Of a DNA stretch of 10,104 nt, positions 5,867 through 10,104 are shown piece after piece (position 1 is the stretch's first letter; the number at the start of each line of letters is the position of its first letter). The notes beneath the pieces were generated by a model. It was not told the DNA's origin, did not search any database, and saw only the letters and a list, made by a program, of their open reading frames with translations. Origin of the DNA: Microbacteriaceae bacterium (GTDB lineage Bacteria; Actinomycetota; Actinomycetes; Actinomycetales; Microbacteriaceae); the NCBI GenBank assembly GCA_017744755.1, contig JAGIAU010000062.1, positions 1-10,104 on the forward strand. The letters run 5' to 3'. Both the position numbers and the translations under genes were made by a program.

Positions 5867-7186
5867 ATGACCGAGACCAGCAACCAGCGCACCTACGACC
5901 TGGACCGCGCGCACGTCTTCCACTCCTGGTCCGCCCAGGCCGCGCTCAAGCCGCTCGTCTTCGCCGGCGGCCTCGGCTGCGAGCTCTGGGACTACGAGGG
6001 CAGGCGGTACCTCGACTTCTCGTCGCAGCTCGTCAACACGAACATCGGCCACCTGCACCCCAAGGTCGTCGCCGCCATCCAGGAGCAGGCCGCGACGCTC
6101 CCGACCATCAACCCGGCGCATGCGAACCTCGCGCGCGGGCTCGCCGCGCAGAAGATCCTGCAGCACGCGGGCGCGCCGTTCGAGAAGGTGTTCTTCACGA
6201 ACGGCGGCGCCGACGCGGTGGAGAACGCGATCCGCCTCGCCCGTCTCGTCACCGGCCGCGACAAGGTGCTCTCCACCTACCGGAGCTACCACGGGAACAC
6301 CGGCGCGGCCATCAACGCGACCGGCGACTGGCGCCGCTACCCGAACGAGTACGCGATCGGCCACGTGCGATTCTGGGGTCCCTTCCCGTACCGCAGCGAG
6401 TTCTGGTCCGAGACGCCCGAGCAGGAGGTCGAGCGCGCGCTGCGGCACCTCGAGCGCACCATCCAGGGCGAGGGCCCGAACTCGATCGCCGCGATCCTGC
6501 TGGAGACCGTCCCCGGCACCGCCGGGATCATCCCGCCGCCGCCCGGCTACCTCGCGGGCGTCCGCGCCCTCGCCGACAAGTACGGCATCCTGTGGATCGC
6601 CGACGAGGTCATGGCGGGCTTCGGCCGCACGGGCGCCTGGTTCGCCTGGCAGCACCCCGCGGTGAACCCGGAGGGCGCGACCCCGGACCTGATCACCTTC
6701 GCCAAGGGCTCGAACTCCGGCTACGTGCCCGTCGGCGGCGTCGTCATCCCCGGCTGGATCGCGCACGAGTTCGACGACCGCGTGTTCCCCGGCGGCCTCA
6801 CCTACTCCGGGCACCCGCTCGCCGCCGCCTCCGTTGTCGCGACGATCACGGCGATGGAGGACGAGGGCATCGTCGAGCACGCGGCGGAGATCGGGCAGGA
6901 CGTCCTCGGTCCCGGCCTGGCCGCGCTCCAGGCGAAGCACCCGATCATCGGCGAGGTGCGCGGCCTCGGCGTGTTCTGGGCGCTCGACCTCGTCGCGGAC
7001 CCGGAGACGAAGGAGCCCGTCGCGCCCGCGACGATCGGCGAGCTGCGCGCGGCGCTGCTGTCGCGCGGCTACCTGCCCTTCGTCTCGGACAACCGCATCC
7101 ACGTCGTGCCGCCGTGCATCGTTACCGCGGAGGAGGCGGAGCGCGGCCTCGCGATCCTCGACGAGGCGTTCTCCTCGCTGTCCTGA
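5867..7186 (+). CDS. Class-III PLP-dependent aminotransferase (beta-amino acid type)
   Basis: A 439-residue fold-type I, class-III (omega) aminotransferase of normal length. The PLP phosphate loop is NGGADA (112-117), followed by YRSYHGNT, in which Tyr141-His142-Gly143 stack on the cofactor. The Asp that pairs with the pyridine nitrogen is in IADEVMAGFGRTG (Asp246), and the Schiff-base Lys is Lys280 in TFAKGSNSGYVPVGG. After ring opening and decarbamoylation of a dihydropyrimidine, the product is beta-alanine or 3-aminoisobutyrate. An enzyme of this class would pass the amino group to pyruvate or 2-oxoglutarate, giving malonate semialdehyde or its methyl homologue. That assignment rests on the operon; the amino donor cannot be read from sequence, and other omega-aminotransferase roles are possible. 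It is the last gene of the catabolic operon. A composite repeat starts 4 nt after its stop. Confidence 0.92.
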   Translation: MTETSNQRTYDLDRAHVFHSWSAQAALKPLVFAGGLGCELWDYEGRRYLDFSSQLVNTNIGHLHPKVVAAIQEQAATLPTINPAHANLARGLAAQKILQHAGAPFEKVFFTNGGADAVENAIRLARLVTGRDKVLSTYRSYHGNTGAAINATGDWRRYPNEYAIGHVRFWGPFPYRSEFWSETPEQEVERALRHLERTIQGEGPNSIAAILLETVPGTAGIIPPPPGYLAGVRALADKYGILWIADEVMAGFGRTGAWFAWQHPAVNPEGATPDLITFAKGSNSGYVPVGGVVIPGWIAHEFDDRVFPGGLTYSGHPLAAASVVATITAMEDEGIVEHAAEIGQDVLGPGLAALQAKHPIIGEVRGLGVFWALDLVADPETKEPVAPATIGELRAALLSRGYLPFVSDNRIHVVPPCIVTAEEAERGLAILDEAFSSLS

Positions 7187-7189
7187 ACG

Positions 7190-7264
7190 CCCTTCGACCC
7201 GGCCTGCGGCCTCGCTCGGGGATCCGCTCCTGGCCCCCTGAGCGAGCGAAGCGAGTCGAAGGGG
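7190..7264. repeat. Composite palindromic repeat at the operon/core gene boundary
   Basis: It starts with CCCTTCGAC (7190-7198) and ends with an inverted full copy (CCCTGAGCG from 7236 through GTCGAAGGG, ending 7263). Bases 7238-7263 are identical to 1941-1966. CCCTTCGAC pairs with GTCGAAGGG (7255-7263), giving a long hairpin. It fills most of the 102-nt gap between the aminotransferase stop and yceD and could act as a transcript end or stability element. No T-tract follows. Confidence 0.78.
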
Positions 7265-7276
7265 CGGGACCTCGCC

Positions 7277-7282
7277 GATAAT
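7277..7282 (+). promoter_or_regulatory. Candidate -10 box for a leaderless yceD transcript
   Basis: GATAAT ends 6 nt before the ATG at 7289. With the usual 7-nt step from the end of a -10 hexamer, transcription would start on the A of the ATG. yceD has no Shine-Dalgarno sequence, and an in-frame TGA at 7283-7285 rules out an earlier start, which fits a leaderless mRNA, common in Actinobacteria. The -35 region falls in or beside the repeat and has no good match. Confidence 0.45.
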
Positions 7283-7288
7283 TGACGC

Positions 7289-7825
7289 ATGCCCGGCCCC
7301 TACACGCTGAACATCCGCGACCTCGCCCGCCGACCGGGGGAGTCGAAGGCGTTCACGCTCGACGTGCGCATCCCGGAGGCGTTCGGCAACGCCGTGATCG
7401 GCGTCCGTGAGGGCGACGAGCTGCGCATCGAGGGCCGTCTGGAATCGCTCCACGACGGCATCCTCGTGACCGCGACGGTCGACGGGGAGGCCGACGGGGA
7501 GTGCGTCCGCTGCCTCATCCCGGTGACCGAGCCGGTCGAAGTCGATTTCCAGGAGCTTTTCGCGTATCCTGGGACGTCGGATTTCGACTACTTCGTTCAG
7601 GACGACTCGCTCGACCTGGAGCAGGTGGTCAGGGACACGGTGGTGCCGGCACTGCCGTTCCAGCCCGTCTGCCAGGAGGACTGCGAAGGCCTCTGCCCCG
7701 TCTGCGGGGTGCGGCTGCTGGACGATCCGGGGCATGAGCACGCACCCCGGGTCGACCCGCGCTGGGCGGCGCTGGAGGGCCTCGCGTCCGGCGAGCAGCT
7801 TCCCGATTCGGGTTCGAACAACTAG
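7289..7825 (+). CDS. yceD: YceD/DUF177 family protein (23S rRNA accumulation)
   Basis: A 178-residue cytosolic protein of the DUF177/YceD family, which is almost always encoded directly before rpmF and is linked in other bacteria to 23S rRNA accumulation. An N-terminal beta-rich part (1-90) includes ECVRC (Cys72, Cys75). The C-terminal half has the family's acidic Cys cluster VCQEDCEGLCPVCG, with Cys128, Cys132, Cys136 and Cys139, a likely metal site. The ATG at 7289 is the first possible start after the in-frame TGA at 7283 and seems to be read from a leaderless transcript. Its stop overlaps the ribosome binding site of rpmF, 9 nt before that start, so the two genes are co-transcribed. The molecular function is not settled for the family. 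Confidence 0.93.
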   Translation: MPGPYTLNIRDLARRPGESKAFTLDVRIPEAFGNAVIGVREGDELRIEGRLESLHDGILVTATVDGEADGECVRCLIPVTEPVEVDFQELFAYPGTSDFDYFVQDDSLDLEQVVRDTVVPALPFQPVCQEDCEGLCPVCGVRLLDDPGHEHAPRVDPRWAALEGLASGEQLPDSGSNN

Positions 7826-7828
7826 GAG
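7824..7828 (+). promoter_or_regulatory. Ribosome binding site of rpmF
   Basis: AGGAG begins inside the TAG stop codon of yceD and ends 6 nt before the rpmF ATG at 7835. This ties the two genes together on one mRNA. Confidence 0.75.
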
Positions 7829-7834
7829 ACACTG

Positions 7835-8038
7835 ATGGCAGTTCCGAAGCGCAAGATGTCGCGCGCGAGCACCCGTATGCGCCGCGCGCAGTGGAAGGCC
7901 GAGGTCCCGACGCTCGTCAAGACCGTCGAGAACGGCAAGACCGTCTACAGCCTCCCGCACCGCGCGAAGGTCGTCACGGACTCCGTCGGCACCGAGCTCT
8001 TCCTCGAGTACAAGGGCCGCAAGGTCGCCGACGTCTGA
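7835..8038 (+). CDS. rpmF: 50S ribosomal protein L32 (Cys-less form)
   Basis: A 67-residue large-subunit ribosomal protein. It starts with the diagnostic MAVPKRKMSRASTRMRRAQW and ends with a basic EYKGRKVADV tail. It has no cysteine at all, so it is the zinc-independent form, without the four-Cys zinc ribbon found in many L32 proteins. In some actinobacteria that have both forms, the Cys-less one is zinc-regulated; whether this genome has a second copy cannot be seen here. The arrangement behind yceD and ahead of rnc is the usual one for this protein. A short hairpin follows the stop. Confidence 0.96.
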   Translation: MAVPKRKMSRASTRMRRAQWKAEVPTLVKTVENGKTVYSLPHRAKVVTDSVGTELFLEYKGRKVADV

Positions 8039-8041
8039 TCG

Positions 8042-8062
8042 GCTGCTCGCAGGTCGAGCAGC
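8042..8062 (+). terminator. Short hairpin between rpmF and rnc
   Basis: GCTGCTCG (8042-8049) pairs perfectly with CGAGCAGC (8055-8062) around a 5-nt loop. It starts 3 nt after the rpmF stop and has no T-tract. It may trim or protect the highly expressed rpmF message rather than end transcription, since rnc begins only 31 nt later without its own clear promoter. Confidence 0.5.
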
Positions 8063-8092
8063 GCGCAGCGCGTATCGACGCCTCGAGACGAC

Positions 8093-8788
8093 ATGCCTGA
8101 TCTGAGCGTGCTCACGCAGCGGCTCGGGGTCGACATCGACCCCGAACTGCTCGTGCTCGCGCTCACTCACCGTTCGTACGCGTACGAGCACCCCGGCACC
8201 GCCCACAACGAGCGCCTCGAGTTCCTCGGCGACTCGATCCTCGGGCAGGCCGTCACGGTCATGCTGTACCGCCGCTTCCCGGACCTCGACGAGGGCGATC
8301 TGGCGCGACGACGCGCCTCGCTCGTCTCCACGCTCGCCCTCGCCGAGGTCGCGCGCGGCCTCGGGATCGGCGCGTTCATCCGCCTCGGCCGCGGGGAGCA
8401 GCTCACCGGCGGCGCCGACAAGTCGTCGATCCTCGCCGACACCGTCGAGGCGATCATCGGCGCCTGCTTCCTCGCGAACGGCCCCGACGTCGCCCGCGAC
8501 TTCGTCCTCCGCCTCGTCGAGACCCTCATGGACGACCCGGACCGCTTCGGCGTCGCGATGGACCCGAAGACGACGCTGCAGGAGCTCGCCGTCGCGCGCG
8601 GCGCCGGGGACGTCGTCTACCGCGTCGAGTCGCGCGGGCCCGACCATGCGCGCGTGTTCACCGCGACCGTGCTGCTCGGCGACGAGCCGTATGGCACCGG
8701 CGAGGGCTCATCGAAGAAGGCCGCGGAGTCCCTCGCGGCGCTCGCCGCCATCGGCGCCCTCCGTGCCGCCGCGGTCGTCGTCGAGTAG
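8093..8788 (+). CDS. rnc: Ribonuclease III
   Basis: A 231-residue double-strand-specific endoribonuclease that processes rRNA precursors and structured mRNAs as a homodimer. The catalytic domain (about 1-150) has the signature NERLEFLGDSIL (39-50) and the full set of metal-binding acids: Glu40, Glu43, Asp47, Asp116 and Glu119, the last two in DTVEAIIG. The double-stranded RNA-binding domain spans about 157-228, beginning DPKTTLQEL and ending GEGSSKKAAESLAALAAI. Length and residues are normal. The ATG at 8093 has only a weak upstream site (GAGACGAC), so translation may depend on the preceding genes. Hairpins flank the gene on both sides, which could be self-regulatory targets of the enzyme. 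Confidence 0.96.
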   Translation: MPDLSVLTQRLGVDIDPELLVLALTHRSYAYEHPGTAHNERLEFLGDSILGQAVTVMLYRRFPDLDEGDLARRRASLVSTLALAEVARGLGIGAFIRLGRGEQLTGGADKSSILADTVEAIIGACFLANGPDVARDFVLRLVETLMDDPDRFGVAMDPKTTLQELAVARGAGDVVYRVESRGPDHARVFTATVLLGDEPYGTGEGSSKKAAESLAALAAIGALRAAAVVVE

Positions 8789-8811
8789 CGCGACATGCGT
8801 CCGCTCATGCG

Positions 8812-8888
8812 CGAACGAAGGGGACTTCGCGCTACGCAGGGGATGTTCGCCCGAATCGTCCTTTGTTCGCGCAATTCCCCTCCGTTCG
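8812..8888. repeat. Imperfect inverted repeat between rnc and mutM
   Basis: The left arm (8812-8832, CGAACGAAGGGGACTTCGCG...) is matched by the reverse complement of the right arm (8868-8888), which reads CGAACGGAGGGGAATTGCGC. About 15 of 20 positions agree, with a 35-nt centre. It fills most of the 109-nt gap and ends 9 nt before the mutM start. The sequence differs from the CCCTTCGAC repeat family, although GCGCAATT also occurs in the expanded copy at 3728-3735. It could be a second repeat family or an RNA hairpin. Confidence 0.6.
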
Positions 8889-8897
8889 GGGCGCGGC

Positions 8898-9803
8898 ATG
8901 CCTGAGCTGCCCGAGGTCGAGGTCGTCCGGCGCGGTCTCCTGCCGCTGAGCGGCCTCGCCGTCGAGGGCGTCGATGTCATGGACGCCCGCGCCGTCACGC
9001 GGCACGCGGCCGGCGCCGCCGACTTCGAGGCGCGCCTCGCCGGCGCCGTGCTCGGCGAGCCGGCCCGCCGCGGCAAGTTCCTCTGGGTGCCGCTCGTGGA
9101 CGCAACCGGTCGTCCTGCCGCTGCCGGCACAGCCGTTCTCGTCCACCTCGGGATGTCCGGCCAGGTCCTCGTCGACACGGAGCGCCGCACGCACCGGCAT
9201 GAACGCGTCCGGATCGCGCTCACGGGCGGCACCGAGCTCGTCTTCGCCGACCAGCGGACGTTCGGCTCGCTCGCCCTGGATACGCTGGTCCCGCCGCGCG
9301 ACCGGTCGGTCGAGGCCGCCGAGACCAGCCGCACGGACGACCGCGTCCCGTCCCAGGTCGCGCACATCGCCCGCGACCCCCTCGACGGCGCGTTCTCCGA
9401 CCGCGACTTCGTCCGCCGCATCCGCGGTCGCCGCACCGAGGTCAAGCGCGCGCTGCTCGACCAGGGACTCGTCAGCGGCATCGGGAACATCTACGCCGAT
9501 GAGGCGCTCTGGCACGCACGGGTCCACCCCCGGCAGCCGACCGACGCGCTCTCGGCCGTCGCCGCGGGCCGCGTCCTGGAGGCGGCGCGCGCCGTCATGC
9601 AGCGGGCGCTCGCCGAGGGCGGCACGTCCTTCGACGCGCTGTACGTGAACGTCAACGGCCGGTCCGGCTACTTCTCCCGCTCGCTGCGCGCCTACGGCCG
9701 GCAGGGCGAGCCGTGCGCGCGCTGCGGGCGGCCGATCGTGCGCGAGTCGTTCATGAACCGCGGCTCGCACTACTGCGCGCACTGCCAGCGCATCCGCGGC
9801 TGA
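8898..9803 (+). CDS. mutM: Formamidopyrimidine-DNA glycosylase (Fpg/MutM)
   Basis: A 301-residue bifunctional base-excision repair enzyme that removes 8-oxoguanine and ring-opened purines and nicks the abasic site. The start at 8898 is set by chemistry: the family needs MPELPEVE at its N-terminus, because the Pro exposed after Met removal is the Schiff-base nucleophile, with Glu3 beside it. Other features are RRGKFL with Lys60, DQRTFGSL, and the helix-two-turn-helix region LLDQGLVSGIGNIYADEALW. The C-terminal zinc finger C-x2-C-x16-C-x2-C (Cys273, Cys276, Cys293, Cys296) carries Arg288 in the lesion-binding hairpin. It is somewhat longer than the usual 270-290 residues, with extra loops near 70-80 and 135-155. 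No good ribosome site precedes it. The gene order rnc-mutM is typical of Actinobacteria. Confidence 0.96.
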   Translation: MPELPEVEVVRRGLLPLSGLAVEGVDVMDARAVTRHAAGAADFEARLAGAVLGEPARRGKFLWVPLVDATGRPAAAGTAVLVHLGMSGQVLVDTERRTHRHERVRIALTGGTELVFADQRTFGSLALDTLVPPRDRSVEAAETSRTDDRVPSQVAHIARDPLDGAFSDRDFVRRIRGRRTEVKRALLDQGLVSGIGNIYADEALWHARVHPRQPTDALSAVAAGRVLEAARAVMQRALAEGGTSFDALYVNVNGRSGYFSRSLRAYGRQGEPCARCGRPIVRESFMNRGSHYCAHCQRIRG

Positions 9804-9845
9804 TTCCCGGGCGCAGCCGGGCCGCCGCCCAGTCGCTCCGGGAAT
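9803..9845 (+). terminator. Terminator-like inverted repeat after mutM
   Basis: ATTCCCGG (9803-9810) pairs perfectly with CCGGGAAT (9838-9845), starting on the last base of the mutM stop. The 27-nt interior is GC-rich and can pair further. No T-tract follows, so the mechanism is uncertain, but this is a plausible end for the core operon. Confidence 0.45.
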
Positions 9846-9865
9846 AACCCCAGGCGCCTCGTGTT
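9841..9865 (+). promoter_or_regulatory. Candidate ECF (SigH/SigR-like) promoter before the last gene
   Basis: GGAAT (9841-9845) and GTT (9863-9865) are 17 nt apart. This is near the GGAAT-N17-19-GTT pattern of actinobacterial SigH/SigR promoters. It lies in a true intergenic gap, upstream of a good ribosome site. The motif is short, so a chance match is quite possible. The GGAAT is also part of the terminator-like repeat. Confidence 0.25.
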
Positions 9866-9913
9866 CAATACAGATGCACACAAGCCCGGCGGCCACCCGA
9901 ACGCGGCCGGGAC

Positions 9914-9919
9914 GGAGGA
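9914..9919 (+). promoter_or_regulatory. Ribosome binding site of the last gene
   Basis: GGAGGA lies 9 nt before the ATG at 9929. A 6-bp inverted repeat, CCCGGC (9885-9890) with GCCGGG (9906-9911), ends just before it and could form a small hairpin next to the site. Confidence 0.65.
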
Positions 9920-9928
9920 CCCTTTCCC

Positions 9929-10104
9929 ATGAGTTCACTCATCGAAGTCGAGCGCGAGGACGGCAGCGTCACCAAGTACCGCCGTCACCCGAACGGCCGC
10001 GGATTCGTCGCGGTCGACGCGGACGTGCACCCGACCGCGCTCGTCAGCCGCGGCGCCTACGTCGAGCCCGGCGCGCACGTCGCCGTCGGCGCGCAGGTCT
10101 ACGA
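9929..10104 (+). CDS. Hexapeptide-repeat (left-handed beta-helix) protein, 5' part
   Basis: The first 58 codons of a gene cut by the right edge. After a short polar lead (MSSLIEVEREDGSVTKYRRH) the sequence turns into imperfect hexapeptide units, as in VHPTALVSRGAYVEPGAHVA and then VGAQVY. These are characteristic of left-handed beta-helix proteins such as acyl- and sugar-acetyltransferases or gamma-carbonic anhydrase-like proteins. No catalytic residue is in view, so the activity cannot be named. The start is supported by GGAGGA 9 nt upstream. It follows mutM after a 125-nt gap holding a terminator-like repeat and a candidate promoter, so it is probably a separate transcription unit. Confidence 0.6.
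   Translation, partial: MSSLIEVEREDGSVTKYRRHPNGRGFVAVDADVHPTALVSRGAYVEPGAHVAVGAQVY

Noticed and set aside
1941..7264. CRISPR array from the repeated GAGCGAGCGAAGCGAG segments
   Set aside because: The copies are far apart, differ in length and orientation, and have no regular spacers or cas genes.
7835..8038. Defective L32 because the zinc-binding cysteines are missing
   Set aside because: Cys-less L32 is a normal form in Actinobacteria, and the rest of the protein is intact.
5792..8647. 951-codon open frame on the minus strand
   Set aside because: It spans the antisense of five well-supported plus-strand genes, is rich in Arg/Asp/Ala/Val as expected for a high-GC shadow frame, and shows no recognisable domain.

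Overview
The window is high-GC DNA with dense, almost entirely plus-strand genes, many ATGA stop/start overlaps and strong G/C third-position bias. The housekeeping genes at the right end (yceD, a Cys-less L32, rnc, mutM) look like those of a high-GC actinobacterium. I suggest Micrococcales, probably Microbacteriaceae, from protein resemblance alone.

Left region, about 1-7186: a one-strand catabolic and transport operon. It begins with the C-terminal part of a dihydropyrimidinase/hydantoinase, whose N-terminus lies off the left edge. Next come a luciferase-like (LLM) F420- or flavin-dependent oxidoreductase and a complete ABC importer: permease, ATPase, a second different permease, and an NMT1/THI5-type substrate-binding lipoprotein. 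A class-III PLP aminotransferase ends the run. Together this fits uptake and reductive breakdown of a pyrimidine or hydantoin-like compound. In that reading the importer brings in the ring compound, the hydrolase opens the dihydropyrimidine ring, and the aminotransferase removes the amino group from the resulting beta-amino acid. The LLM enzyme is the unexplained step; a redox reaction on the ring is an attractive inference.

Middle junction, 7187-7288: a composite palindromic repeat followed by a candidate leaderless promoter. This marks the switch from accessory operon to core genes.

Right region, 7289-9803: yceD (DUF177), rpmF, rnc and mutM. After mutM come a terminator-like inverted repeat, a candidate promoter and the first 58 codons of a hexapeptide-repeat protein cut by the right edge.

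The most unusual structure is a family of short repeats with ends CCCTTCGAC and GCTCAGGG. One copy lies in frame inside the LLM gene, one at each permease start, and one at the operon/core boundary. At both permease starts the repeat lies within a micro-ORF (13 and 31 codons). Each micro-ORF's start overlaps the upstream stop, and its stop overlaps the downstream start. The repeat insertions therefore seem to have been accommodated as translated linkers that keep the operon translationally coupled.
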